From: CAUZIZ01 sp965218775
GTDB taxonomy: Bacteria > Acidobacteriota > UBA6911 > RPQK01 > JAJDTT01
Length of the DNA: 64,000 nucleotides
Direction: 5' to 3'
Assembly: GCA_965218775.1 (NCBI GenBank)
Contig: CBDCLS010000005.1
Location: forward strand, 1,674,001-1,738,000
Shown: positions 54,554-63,750 of the stretch, one piece after another
How positions within the stretch are numbered: the first letter of the stretch is position 1
Layout: every line of letters starts with the position of its first letter
Made by a program: the position numbers and the translations under genes
Notes under the pieces: model-generated
Databases searched by the model: none
Seen by the model: the letters and a program-made list of their open reading frames with translations, nothing else
What the model was told of the DNA's origin: nothing

Positions 54554-56167
54554 ATGCGAAATCCGAGCAATCGTCGCACCAGCATCCTTTTCTTTCTGGT
54601 GGCATGGGCCGCAGTCTCCTGGGGACTGGCAGCAGCGCCCGCTTCCGGTCTGATTGAGATCGGCAGCAGTAAGCAGCTCTTCATCGACGACTACATCATC
54701 CTAAGTCTGTCCCACGCCAAACAGGTCCTCAACCCTGCGGTCAAGCATCCAGACAATCCACTTTTGAAAGCGGACAGGCCCTGGGACGGGAGCTATGTCG
54801 GTCTGAACAAGATCATCTACGAGGAGGACACGGGTCTCTTCCGGCTCTGGTATCGAACCACAGGCGGCTTCGTCTCCAGCAAAGCAGCCGATCGATTACG
54901 ACCCTATCGGTACGACTGGGGCTGGGAGAACGGTCGAGCAGTCCGCCACAAAGTGGACGATCCTTATGGCTACTCGGGTTACCCCGATGATGAGGGCTGG
55001 TTGCTCTGCTATGCCACTTCGCGCGATGGGATTCATTGGGAAAAGCCAAACCTGGGCAAGGTCGAATTTAATGGATCCAAGAACAACAACATCCTGCCCC
55101 GGGGTATGCTGATGCCTCTGTTCCTGGACCGGCGCGAGACCGATCCGGCCAAGCGCTACAAGACCATAACCTCCGAAGGGACGACACCTCATGCCTGGAG
55201 GGAGGGACAACCCAAGGGAATGCGTCTCTACCTGCACTACTCTGCTGATGGGTTCAGCTGGACTCCCTACGGAGGGAATCCCATATACGACACGGGTGAT
55301 CGGGTGGGTCGATGGGGACCGACCAGTCACATGGGTTGGGATCCGATTCGAAAAGTCTACGCGGTTCATATGGAAAACTGCCTGCATCGCGGCTGCCGTC
55401 TGGGTAAAAGGATCATCGGACGGTCCGAGAGTGCTGACATGACCCAATGGAGCCAGGATCAGACCATCATGGTGCCCGACGACAACGATTACCCGGACAC
55501 CGAGTTCTACGCCATGCCGGTGATGGCATATGAGGGCGTCTACATCGGGGTCCCCTGGATCTTCCGCACGACCAACACGCTTCACTACCCCGAATTGGCC
55601 TTCAGCCGAGACGGGATTCGTTACCAGCGTCCCTATCGGCAAGCCCTGGTGAGCTTGGGTGACTTCGGAGACTTCGATGAGAGTACGATCTATGTAAGCC
55701 AACCCTTCGTCCACGACGGCGAGATCCGGATCTACTACTACGGGGGCAACTGGAGGGGTTCGGAAGCCCTTTACGAAAAGGGAGACAAGGCGCGCTTCGC
55801 CATCGGTCTGGCCACGGTCAGGGAGGACGGCTTCGTTTCGGTCGACGCGGGCAAGATCCACCCGGGAGAACTCGTCACCCGACTGTTCAGCTTCGAGGGA
55901 GACACCCTGTTCGTCAACATGGGAGCGGCCAAGTACAACCATGGAGCTGGGCAACCGGAGATCAGAGTCGAGATTCTAGGCGCGGACACCGACGCCGCCG
56001 GCGGTTTCAGCATGGAAGCCGCCGATCCGATAAGGACGACGGGCAAGCACCGCATCAGCTGGAAGGGCAGGTCCAACGTGGGAGCCCTGGCCGGAAAAGC
56101 CATCCAGCTACGCTTCCAGATCCGAAACGCCAAGCTGTTTTCGTTCCAGTTTCGATCCGGCGGGTAG
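54554..56167 (+). CDS. Exported beta-propeller protein, glycoside-hydrolase-like
   Basis: The signal peptide (TSILFFLVAWAAVSWGLAAAPAS) is followed by SSKQLFIDDYIIL and a propeller with repeats such as FRLWYRTTG, YGYSGYPDDEGWLLCYATSRDGIHWEKP and MRLYLHYSADGFSWTPYGG, matching exported GH32/43/GH-like proteins. It is likely to act on carbohydrates outside the cell; catalytic acids cannot be assigned confidently. It starts 16 bp after the M20 gene and may be in its operon. Confidence 0.72.
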   Translation: MRNPSNRRTSILFFLVAWAAVSWGLAAAPASGLIEIGSSKQLFIDDYIILSLSHAKQVLNPAVKHPDNPLLKADRPWDGSYVGLNKIIYEEDTGLFRLWYRTTGGFVSSKAADRLRPYRYDWGWENGRAVRHKVDDPYGYSGYPDDEGWLLCYATSRDGIHWEKPNLGKVEFNGSKNNNILPRGMLMPLFLDRRETDPAKRYKTITSEGTTPHAWREGQPKGMRLYLHYSADGFSWTPYGGNPIYDTGDRVGRWGPTSHMGWDPIRKVYAVHMENCLHRGCRLGKRIIGRSESADMTQWSQDQTIMVPDDNDYPDTEFYAMPVMAYEGVYIGVPWIFRTTNTLHYPELAFSRDGIRYQRPYRQALVSLGDFGDFDESTIYVSQPFVHDGEIRIYYYGGNWRGSEALYEKGDKARFAIGLATVREDGFVSVDAGKIHPGELVTRLFSFEGDTLFVNMGAAKYNHGAGQPEIRVEILGADTDAAGGFSMEAADPIRTTGKHRISWKGRSNVGALAGKAIQLRFQIRNAKLFSFQFRSGG

Positions 56168-56222
56168 TATATCCACGCCGAGATCTGGGAATAACCGCCA
56201 GGTGACAGAGCCGTGACCGTGA

Positions 56223-57987
56223 GAGGGTGTCGTAAAAGACCCGTTTCAAATCAGTACTAAGAATCCTCCCAGGCTAGCAAAGAAGAGTCGGAGTAGGCTG
56301 CGAAAATAGGGGGGATGGAGCAAGCAATTAAACGACCGGTGGTCAAGATCGATTCGAGCGGCCAATGGGGGCTCTTTCGAGGGATGAATGAGAAGGAAGG
56401 CCAGGGGAAGCGCCGGAAAAGGAAGCGGCCCGGGGCGAAACAATTCGAAGATCCCTCCCCGCGGGGGATCTTGATCGGCGATGAGAGTCTTGCAGAGTTT
56501 CTGGTGAAGATGTCGCAGACGTGGGTCTTTGTGGCTCGGGAGGTGATCCGGAGTTTGTCGTGGGAGGCCTTTGAAGCGAAGTACCGAGGGGGAGGGAGAC
56601 GGCCGTACCATCCGGCAGCGCTGGTGGGATTGATTCTGTTCGGGATTCTGGAGGGCAAGGGATCGCTGCGTCAGCTGGAAACCCTGGCCCGGGTGGATAC
56701 CCGTTGCTGGTGGTTCACGGGGGGGATCACGCCGGATCACTCGGTCATCGGCCGCTTTATCAATGAACACGGGGAGAGGCTGAGGGAAGAGTTCTTTGTG
56801 GAGCTGACCCAGGAAGTGTTGAAAAGGACTGGGAAGGACAAGGACAAGGGGAAGAAGGAGGGCGTGAGTTTGGCGGCCGACGGCACGGTGGTACAGGCGG
56901 CGGCCTCGCGTTACCGACGGGTGAAGAAGGAGGCGGCCGAAGCGGCCGCGGCGGAAAAGCGTCGTCGGGCAGAAGCGGATCCGAAGAACGAGCAATTGGC
57001 GCGTCAGGCCAAGCAAGCGGAGGAAGTGGCGCAAGCGGTACGCGAGCGGGTGGCGGCGCGGCAGGCGCAACGCAAGAGCACGGAGCATACGGCCGTGAGT
57101 CCGAGTGAACCGGAGGCGGTGATCCAGCCCCTGAAGAACAAAGCGAAGGCCGCCAGCTACAAGGGGGTGGTCTTGGCCAACCAGGATCGCATTATAGTGG
57201 CCCAGGCGGTGGATCCCTCCTCGGAGACGGGGGTGCTGCAAGCGCTGTTGCAGCAAGGCAAGCGGGTGGGTGGAGCGATCCAACAACTGTTGATGGATGC
57301 GGGGTTTTTCTCGGGGCAAGCGCTGGAGACGGCCCTAGAAGAAGGGGTGGAGGATGTGCTTTGTCCTGAGGGATCGAGCCCCCGAGTGGGTTGGGAGAAG
57401 AAGTCGACGAAGTGCTTGGCTAAAGCGGCCTTTCGCTACGAGGAGTGGGAAGATCGTTATCACTGTCCGGCGGGACAGAAACTGCACCCGGTCCAAAAGG
57501 GCAGCGATGGGGGCAAGCGGTATGTGCGCTACGGAGGAGCCCCCTGTGAGAGTTGCGGGTTGAGGAGCCAGTGCACCAGCAGTCGGAAAGGTCGAACGGT
57601 CAAACGCTATGAGGATGAGGAGATCAAGGATGCGGAGCGGGAAGTGATGCGCCAGCCCCGGGCTCAAGAGGCCTATCGTCAGCGCAAACAGATGGTGGAG
57701 CCCGTCTTCAGCGAACTGAAAGGGATCCAAGGATTACATCGGTTCAAGCGGAGAGGGTTGAAGAATGTCGGTCTGGAGTTTGCCCTTCATGCCAGCGCCC
57801 ACAACCTCCGACGGCTGATTGCCCTGACCCCGTCCGTCCTATTTAGCGCTTTTTGGAGGCTCCTACATGCGCCGATCGGCCTTTTCCAGCGTCTGCAGCG
57901 CCTCTCCTTGTGTTTTTCGGCATAGCCGCACGACAAAGTGTCGCCCCACTTACTCCCGGTCGCCACGTGAACTTTTACGACACCCTC
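56223..57987 (+). mobile_element. IS1182-like element, copy 2
   Basis: Ends and length (1,765 bp) are identical to copy 1 at 10234. GTGA is repeated on both sides (56219-56222 and 57988-57991). It sits in the left arm of the REP palindrome. Confidence 0.88.
56315..57925 (+). CDS. IS1182-like transposase (copy 2)
   Basis: The 536-residue transposase is identical to that at 10326, with the same DDE and Cys motifs, so copy 2 is recent and probably active. Confidence 0.88.
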   Translation: MEQAIKRPVVKIDSSGQWGLFRGMNEKEGQGKRRKRKRPGAKQFEDPSPRGILIGDESLAEFLVKMSQTWVFVAREVIRSLSWEAFEAKYRGGGRRPYHPAALVGLILFGILEGKGSLRQLETLARVDTRCWWFTGGITPDHSVIGRFINEHGERLREEFFVELTQEVLKRTGKDKDKGKKEGVSLAADGTVVQAAASRYRRVKKEAAEAAAAEKRRRAEADPKNEQLARQAKQAEEVAQAVRERVAARQAQRKSTEHTAVSPSEPEAVIQPLKNKAKAASYKGVVLANQDRIIVAQAVDPSSETGVLQALLQQGKRVGGAIQQLLMDAGFFSGQALETALEEGVEDVLCPEGSSPRVGWEKKSTKCLAKAAFRYEEWEDRYHCPAGQKLHPVQKGSDGGKRYVRYGGAPCESCGLRSQCTSSRKGRTVKRYEDEEIKDAEREVMRQPRAQEAYRQRKQMVEPVFSELKGIQGLHRFKRRGLKNVGLEFALHASAHNLRRLIALTPSVLFSAFWRLLHAPIGLFQRLQRLSLCFSA

Positions 57988-58106
57988 GTGAGGGAGCGGG
58001 ATCCGATCACAGATCGGATCCCATTGCAGCTCCATTGCCAGGGCGCATGGCCGTTCCACCGTGCCTAGATCCGACATCGGGATGTCGGATCCCGCTCCCT
58101 TGACAG

Positions 58107-58613
58107 TCACGGCTCTGTAATCCCGCTGACATTGTCAGTTGCCTCGAAGACCTCCATCGGATCGCCCTGACAGTCGACTACATAGCGGATTGCCGCATCT
58201 ACTGATTCCCGAGTCCAGAGGTAGAGATTGCTTCCATGTCGGGTCCACCGCTTGGGTCGGCCAGGGTCGAGCCCAGCCAGGTTGAGATTACGGCTCATGT
58301 AAGCCTTCAATGCATCCTGAATCGGTTCCGGTTCGCTCGCGGCTGAAATCACTGCGTGTAGATGGTTCGATCGAACGTGGGCTGCCCGAAGCCTCCACGA
58401 CCGATGCGAACACACTTCATGGATCGCCCGCATGACGAGGATCCGGTGTCTCTTTGTCAGCTGATAGGCAGGGTATTTCATCCTTCGACTAGAATCTTTA
58501 ACATAGGCATAATTCGGGGGTACAAAAGGTGCGCCAAACCGGTTGTTGTTGCGATCGGTTGCCCCGCGGGCGTCCCCGTGCAGGAAGATTCCGCAGCAGG
58601 TGAACGTGATCAA
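58107..58613 (-). pseudogene. RAYT (REP-associated tyrosine transposase), 5' end split by IS256
   Basis: The protein shows the IS200-like fold: ITFTCCGIFLHGDARG at the N-terminus, HVRSNHLHAVI with the HUH metal motif, and RWTRHGSNLYLWTRESVDAAIRYVVDCQG with candidate catalytic Tyr. Beyond the IS256 element (58613-59951) the sequence resumes in reverse as codons reading AYL, so the normal AYLITFTC motif of the family is rebuilt if the IS and one CGTGATCA are removed. The frame otherwise starts at a TTG created by the insertion. Its last residues come from the REP arm. Function may be lost or shortened. Confidence 0.75.
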
Positions 58614-59951
58614 GTAGCGTAACTTCTTTTCTGTAAATTCTGGTCAGGCCTGGGTCGGAAAGACAGAGGTCTGGGACAGGATTCTCCAAAAACAGAAACG
58701 TCTATCTGGCAAGGAGAATCAAATGAACCCAGACCTGGAAAAGAGAGTACCACGGGAGATCCTGGCGGAGTTGATCGAGGAAGGAACAGAAGCCTTTCGA
58801 GGAATCCTGGAGAAGCTGTTCAACGTGGCCATGCAGTTGGAAAGAAGCGAGTTTCTGGGAGCGGAAGCGTACGAGAGAACAGCCAGTCGGCGAGGCTATC
58901 GAAACGGATTCAAAGGCAAGCGGATTCAGACTCGAGTGGGAGAGCTGCACTTGGAGATTCCACAGGTGCGTGGGTTGAGGTTTTATCCCAAGTCGCTGGA
59001 GAGGGGTTGCCGTTCGGAGAAGGCCCTGAAGCTGGCCATTGCCGAGATGTATGTGATGGGAGTCTCGACGAGGAAAGTCACCGAGATCACGGAGCAGCTG
59101 TGTGGGTTGGAGATCTCGGCCACCCAGGTCTCGAGAGTGGCCGGGATGCTGGACGAAGAGCTGGAAGAGTTTCGAAGCCGGGAGCTGGGAGAGTATCCGA
59201 TCGTGTATCTGGATGCCCACTACGAGAAGGTTCGAAGAGGCGGCAGGGTGCAGGACGTGGCCATCCTGAAAGCCATAGGAGTCAATCGTTTCGGAACGCG
59301 GGAGGTGTTGGGTCTGAGCACCAGGATCAGTGAAGCGGAGGTGCATTGGCGAGGGTTTCTGGGAGATCTGCACAAGCGTGGACTGAGAGGGGTCGAGCTG
59401 TTTGTCAGTGACGATCACGAAGGACTGAAGGCGGCCAGGCGGGCAGTTTATCCGTCGGTGCCCTGGAACCGTTGTCAGTTTCACCTGAGTAAAAACGCCC
59501 AACAATATGCTCGCCGCAAAGAGGACAAGCCCCGCATCGCCCAGGCCATGCGGGACATTTTCGATGCCCCGTCTCGAGAAGATGCCGAGGAGCTCAAGGG
59601 TAAAGTCGTCAAGAAGTTCGAAAAGATTGCACCGGAGTTCGTGAGCTGGCTGGAAGAGAACGTGGATGAAGGGCTGACAGTGTTTGATTTTCCGAGGAGC
59701 TGGTGGCGAAGGATCCGAACCATCAACGGACTGGAGAGACTGCACCGGGAGATCCGGAGACGAACCCGGGTGGTGGGAATCTTTCCCCACGAAGCGTCGG
59801 CGCTGCGGCTCATCTCGGCTGTGCTTGCAGAGATACACGAGGAGTGGTTAACCGGCCGGCAATACCTGAACCTGGCCGGCTGGAAAACACAAGTGGAGCA
59901 ATTCTTCCCTACAGGCCCTAAAGAAAATTACAGAAAAACGGTTGCTTAACC
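58613..59951 (+). mobile_element. IS256-family element
   Basis: An 8-bp target duplication CGTGATCA is present at 58605-58612 and 59952-59959. The ends AGTAGCGTAACTTCTTTTCT and, in complement, GGTTAAGCAACCGTTTTTCT are imperfect inverted repeats. The element is 1,339 bp, normal for IS256. Confidence 0.85.
58723..59949 (+). CDS. IS256-family transposase
   Basis: The 408 residues show the family core: RRGYRNGFKGKRIQTRVGEL, IAEMYVMGVSTRKVTEI, first Asp in IVYLDAHYEKVR, second in VSDDHEGLKAARRA, then WNRCQFHLSKN and the Glu-containing NGLERLHREIRRRTRVVGIFP. It is complete, with AAGGAG upstream of the ATG. Its stop lies in the right inverted repeat. Confidence 0.93.
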   Translation: MNPDLEKRVPREILAELIEEGTEAFRGILEKLFNVAMQLERSEFLGAEAYERTASRRGYRNGFKGKRIQTRVGELHLEIPQVRGLRFYPKSLERGCRSEKALKLAIAEMYVMGVSTRKVTEITEQLCGLEISATQVSRVAGMLDEELEEFRSRELGEYPIVYLDAHYEKVRRGGRVQDVAILKAIGVNRFGTREVLGLSTRISEAEVHWRGFLGDLHKRGLRGVELFVSDDHEGLKAARRAVYPSVPWNRCQFHLSKNAQQYARRKEDKPRIAQAMRDIFDAPSREDAEELKGKVVKKFEKIAPEFVSWLEENVDEGLTVFDFPRSWWRRIRTINGLERLHREIRRRTRVVGIFPHEASALRLISAVLAEIHEEWLTGRQYLNLAGWKTQVEQFFPTGPKENYRKTVA

Positions 59952-60058
59952 CGTGATCAGGTACGCGAGGGGATAGGGCAGGCTACAGCTTCCGTCCGTT
60001 TCCATATCAACTAGAACGTCCAATCTGCGCGATCTGCGAGTCGTAATCTCTGGGTGAT

Positions 60059-61234
60059 ATGATGGCGACGTATCCAACCATGCGCATCACCGTCATAGGA
60101 GCTGGGATCTTCGGCATGGCTGCGGCCTTGGAGCTGCGCCGCCGAGGCCACGACGTCATCTTATGTGAACAGGAGCAGGTACCCTCCCCCAGAGCTAGTT
60201 CCACCGACGTCTCCAAGGTGATCCGCCGTACCGGCTATCCGGAGCAAGCCTACCGAGAACTGGTAGAGCGATCCCAACAGCAGTGGAAAATCTGGCATCA
60301 GCAGTTCAGCCAGGCGATCTACTACCAGACCGGCATGCTAGCGATGGAGCGCGACTTCTCCCCTGGAAGCCGCGCCCACAGCAACTGGGAGATCTTCGGC
60401 GACCAGGAAGATGGCGTGCAGCGGCTGTCGCGGAAGGAGGCCGGCGAGCGCTTCCCTCAATTCGTGCTCGAAGAAGAGGACGTCCTTCTCTACGACCCCT
60501 GGACCGGCTATCTCCGCAGCGGCCAGGCCCTGACCGATCTGGCTTCATTGGCTCGCTCGGAGGGGGTGCAGATCCGCGAGCAGACGGCGGTAACCGCGGT
60601 CGAAGAAGTCGGAGACAAGGTCCAGGTAAGTAGCGATGAAACCCTTTCCTGCGACCGGGCCATCGTGGCCGCCGGTGCCTGGATTGTGCAGCTGTTGCCG
60701 AGAATCAAACGCCACCTACGCATCACCCGAAACCAGATGGCCTTCTTCCAGCCAGAAAAGCCAGAGGCCTTCGATCAAACCAGATTTCCGGTATGGTCGG
60801 TGACCTCGCCGGAAGAGGCCTGGTACGGTTTCCCCTACCTGCAGGAAGGCTACGTCAAGGTGGCCGACGACTTGAAATTGGAGGAAACGCATCCCGACAT
60901 CGATCGAGAACCCACGGAAGAGTTCCTGGAGCGGGCACGCCAGTTCGTCGCCGCCCGCATTCCGGCCCTGGCCGAGGGCGAGCTGATCGGAGGACGCTCC
61001 TGTCTCTACACCAACACCCCCGACGACAATTTCATGATCGACTGGGCTCCCGGCTCGCAGCGAATCCTGATCGCGGGCTGCGGTAGTGGTCACGGATTCA
61101 AGTTCGGTGGCTCAATTGGCGGGGTCATCGCCGATGCCCTGGAAGAAAAACACAACGAAAACGGCGACTTATTTCGAATAGGGAATCGTCTTTCAGAAAA
61201 AGAGTCACACGTCCAGAAGAGGTCGCACGTCTGA
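60059..61234 (+). CDS. FAD-dependent amine oxidase (sarcosine oxidase/MTOX type)
   Basis: The 391-residue protein has the FAD-binding GAGIFGMAAALELRRRG close to the N-terminus and ends with GSGHGFKFGGSIGG, typical of monomeric sarcosine oxidase and N-methyltryptophan oxidase. Substrates are N-methylated amino acids. The start may be 60059, 60062 or 60080; the shortest begins right at the FAD motif. The last 12 residues (SEKESHVQKRSHV) are encoded by a fold-back arm. Confidence 0.82.
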   Translation: MMATYPTMRITVIGAGIFGMAAALELRRRGHDVILCEQEQVPSPRASSTDVSKVIRRTGYPEQAYRELVERSQQQWKIWHQQFSQAIYYQTGMLAMERDFSPGSRAHSNWEIFGDQEDGVQRLSRKEAGERFPQFVLEEEDVLLYDPWTGYLRSGQALTDLASLARSEGVQIREQTAVTAVEEVGDKVQVSSDETLSCDRAIVAAGAWIVQLLPRIKRHLRITRNQMAFFQPEKPEAFDQTRFPVWSVTSPEEAWYGFPYLQEGYVKVADDLKLEETHPDIDREPTEEFLERARQFVAARIPALAEGELIGGRSCLYTNTPDDNFMIDWAPGSQRILIAGCGSGHGFKFGGSIGGVIADALEEKHNENGDLFRIGNRLSEKESHVQKRSHV

Positions 61235-61346
61235 ACGTCGTACGTCTCTTGACAGGGAGCAGACAGCTTTGGAACTGACAGCGGCGGAACCTGAAAGTTC
61301 GAAAACCCACCACCGGAGAACCACGACTTGGGACGTGAGACTCTTT
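61199..61346. repeat. 148-bp fold-back overlapping a gene end
   Basis: AAAGAGTCACACGTCC (61199-61214) pairs with GGACGTGAGACTCTTT (61331-61346) with one mismatch. Inside are CGCACGTCTGAACGTCG-type repeats as at 29977. It supplies the C-terminal codons of the FAD enzyme and lies upstream of the M19 gene. Confidence 0.65.
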
Positions 61347-61374
61347 CTTAACCCGGAAAAGGAAACGAAAATCG

Positions 61375-62379
61375 ATGCAAGCTGAAGCCAAAACAATCTA
61401 CGACAACGCTATCGTGATCGACGGTCTGAACGTCAGCAACTGGGACAGCGAGGACGTGTTCGTCAGTCTGCGGGCCGGCAACCTCACGGCGATCAGTGCT
61501 ACGGTTGCGACCTGGGACAACTTCCAGCAAACGATGGACCAGATTGGCCCCTGGTTGCGGCGCTTCAGGGAGCGGGACGACGTTCTTCAGGTCAAGGATA
61601 CGCAAGACATCCTGGATGCCAAGAAGGCAGGCAAGACCGGTATCATCCTGAGCTTTCAGAACGCCTCACCGATTGAGAACGACCTCAATCGCCTCGGCAT
61701 CTTCCATGCCCTGGGAGTCCGGGTCATCCAGTTGACCTATCATGAGCGCAATCTGCTGGGTAACGGTTGCTTCGAGCGTCAGGACGAGGGTCTGAGCAAC
61801 TTCGGTCTCGACGCGGTGAGGGAGATGAACCAGCTGGGGATTCTAATCGACCTCTCCCATGTCGGGGACCAAACCACGCTAGAGGCAATAGAGGCATCCG
61901 AAAAGCCGGTGGCAATCACCCACGCCAATGCGCGAGCCTACCACGACCATCCGCGCAACAAGCAAGACGAGGCGCTCCGCCTCCTGGCCGAGAAGGGGGG
62001 GGTCATAGGTGCCTGTTCGTTCTGCCCCTTTCTCCCCACCGGCTTCGATTCCACGGTAGAAGACTACGTAAACGCAATCGATGACATGGTCGAGAGGATC
62101 GGCATCGACCATGTAGCCGTAGGAACGGACACGACCCAGGATCAGCCGCTCTCTTTCTGGCACTACATCAGCGCCCAACAAGGCACCAAATACCCGTCCA
62201 CTTTCACCAACACCGCGTGGCGCTACGAAGAGCTGAGTTTCCAGCCAAAAGGCATGGAGAAACTGGACGAGTTTCCCAACCTGGCGGCAGCGCTAATGGA
62301 CCGCGGTTACAACACTGCGGACCTCCTAAAGATCCTAGGCGAAAACTGGCTCCGTCTATTCCAGGATGTCTGGGCGTAG
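61375..62379 (+). CDS. Membrane dipeptidase (M19) family protein, degenerate metal site
   Basis: The 334-residue TIM-barrel protein keeps several M19 landmarks: VIQLTYHERNLLGNG, IDLSHVGDQTTLEAI, ITHANARAYHDHPRN and HVAVGTDTTQ. The first metal motif, normally DGHND, is here DGLNVSN, so both ligand residues are missing. The bridging Glu region (SFQNASPIEND) also differs. Activity may therefore be altered or absent. The stop TAG is formed by the REP-like repeat at 62375. It is followed by a transporter gene in the same direction. Confidence 0.75.
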   Translation: MQAEAKTIYDNAIVIDGLNVSNWDSEDVFVSLRAGNLTAISATVATWDNFQQTMDQIGPWLRRFRERDDVLQVKDTQDILDAKKAGKTGIILSFQNASPIENDLNRLGIFHALGVRVIQLTYHERNLLGNGCFERQDEGLSNFGLDAVREMNQLGILIDLSHVGDQTTLEAIEASEKPVAITHANARAYHDHPRNKQDEALRLLAEKGGVIGACSFCPFLPTGFDSTVEDYVNAIDDMVERIGIDHVAVGTDTTQDQPLSFWHYISAQQGTKYPSTFTNTAWRYEELSFQPKGMEKLDEFPNLAAALMDRGYNTADLLKILGENWLRLFQDVWA

Positions 62380-62459
62380 CTTTGGCCTCCAGGCCGAAGT
62401 ATTCTTTTTCTTTCGAGCCTTTGGCTCGAGGCACAGCGGCCTGGAGGCCACCGCTACGA
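62375..62459. repeat. REP-like palindrome, copy 2
   Basis: CGTAGCTTTGGCCTCCAGGC pairs with CGGCCTGGAGGCCACCGCTACG, with a second inner stem (CGAGCC...GGCTCG). It is closely related to 47308-47380 in reverse orientation and overlaps the stop codon of the upstream gene. Confidence 0.65.
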
Positions 62460-62463
62460 AATC

Positions 62464-63750
62464 ATGCAACAACACTCCTCCCCCATCCCGAAATCCTTCT
62501 TCGACTACGTCAAGTCGATGGGCCCCGGCATCGTAGTGGTCCTGACCTGGCTGGGTGCCGGCGACATTGTGGAATCGGCCATGGCGGGAGGAAACTACGG
62601 ATACGCGCTGATGTGGGCCTTCTGCCTCTGCCTGGTCCTGCGCTATCTGTTCGTCTCCATCATCGCCAAGTATCAACTCTGTAATCAGCACGGAGAAAGC
62701 GTCCTGGCAGGGCTGATCCGGGTCCACCCTCTCCTGGGGGTAATCGTCCTCATAGGCGCGCTTCTCCTCTCGCACGGGGTAGGTGTCTTCCTCCTGGTAG
62801 GATCGGCCGAGGTCTGCATCAAACTCACGGGACTGGGCACCACAATCCCCTGGGCCCTGGGCCTCACGGCGGTGGTCTTTCTGCTGGTCTTCCGTCCCCA
62901 GTATCGCCGGATCGAGCTGCTTTTCTTCATACTGGCTGGGACGCTCACGGTCTCCTTGATTGCACTGGCAGGGTGGGCCGGACCTTCGGCCAGTGGCATT
63001 GCTAGAGGTATTGTGGGTTTCAGCATCCCCTCGACGTTGGGTCGATTCGATGCAATCTTCCTGATCGTAGCCCTTGTGGGTGCAATTGCCGGAAGTGTCG
63101 CCAATCTGATGTACCCCTACTTCATGAGGGAAAAGGGCTGGACTACGCCCGAGCATCGCCGGGTCCAGCGCTACGACCTGATCTTCGGCATCATCGTCCT
63201 GATCATCCTGGACCTGTCGATCTGGGTGGTGGGGGCAGAGATACTGCATCCCCGGGGAATCCAGGTGGTGGACCTGACGAGCCTCTCGCAACTGTTGGGG
63301 GAGATAATGGGACACCTGGGAACCCAGCTATTCTACCTGGGAGTCTTCGCCGCCCTATTCAGCTCGATGGTAGGAAACGGAGCGGCCTATGGTCTCCTGA
63401 TATCCGATGCCTACATCAATCTACGTCCCAGTGCCCGAGCCCTGTGTGAAGGAGACTACAAGCGCCATCCCATCTACCATAAGGTCATATATTGGGTAGT
63501 TCTTTCCCCGACGATCTGGCTCTTCCTCGGCCACGGCGATTTCGTAGGCCTAACGGTAACAATAAACGCGGCCCAGGTGATGGTCCTTCCCTTCTTGGTA
63601 GGAGGTATCTGGATCATCACAGCGAGCAGCAAATACATCGGTCCAGAATACCGAAACCGCTGGTGGGAAAACGCGCTGGTAGGCGTGCTCTTCGCAGTAG
63701 CCCTGGTAAGCGCCTATTTCTCGGTGATCAAAGTCTTGAAAGGGGTATAG
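62464..63750 (+). CDS. Nramp-family-like membrane transporter, non-canonical metal site
   Basis: The 428-residue protein has about eleven hydrophobic helices and the Nramp-like start SFFDYVKSMGPGIVVVLTWLGAGDIVESAMAGG. The TM1 metal motif DPGN is replaced by GAGD, and the TM6 Met-Pro-His is replaced by LMYPYF, so it probably does not carry Mn or Fe in the classical way. It is complete. A repeat arm (GAGGTCGCACGTTCC) follows the stop within 8 bp. It is likely co-transcribed with the M19-like gene. Confidence 0.78.
   Translation: MQQHSSPIPKSFFDYVKSMGPGIVVVLTWLGAGDIVESAMAGGNYGYALMWAFCLCLVLRYLFVSIIAKYQLCNQHGESVLAGLIRVHPLLGVIVLIGALLLSHGVGVFLLVGSAEVCIKLTGLGTTIPWALGLTAVVFLLVFRPQYRRIELLFFILAGTLTVSLIALAGWAGPSASGIARGIVGFSIPSTLGRFDAIFLIVALVGAIAGSVANLMYPYFMREKGWTTPEHRRVQRYDLIFGIIVLIILDLSIWVVGAEILHPRGIQVVDLTSLSQLLGEIMGHLGTQLFYLGVFAALFSSMVGNGAAYGLLISDAYINLRPSARALCEGDYKRHPIYHKVIYWVVLSPTIWLFLGHGDFVGLTVTINAAQVMVLPFLVGGIWIITASSKYIGPEYRNRWWENALVGVLFAVALVSAYFSVIKVLKGV

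Larger units (their letters stand above)
56205..58118. repeat. REP-type palindrome split by an IS1182-like element
   Basis: The left arm ACAGAGCCGTGACCGTGA (56205-56222), resumed after the IS as GGGAGCGGGATCCGA, pairs with the right arm TCGGATCCCGCTCCC...GTCACGGCTCTGT ending at 58118. Without the IS the element is about 150 bp with shorter inner stems. The stop codon of the RAYT gene lies inside the right arm (ACA GAG CCG TGA read in reverse). Such palindromes are the substrates of RAYT transposases. Confidence 0.72.
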
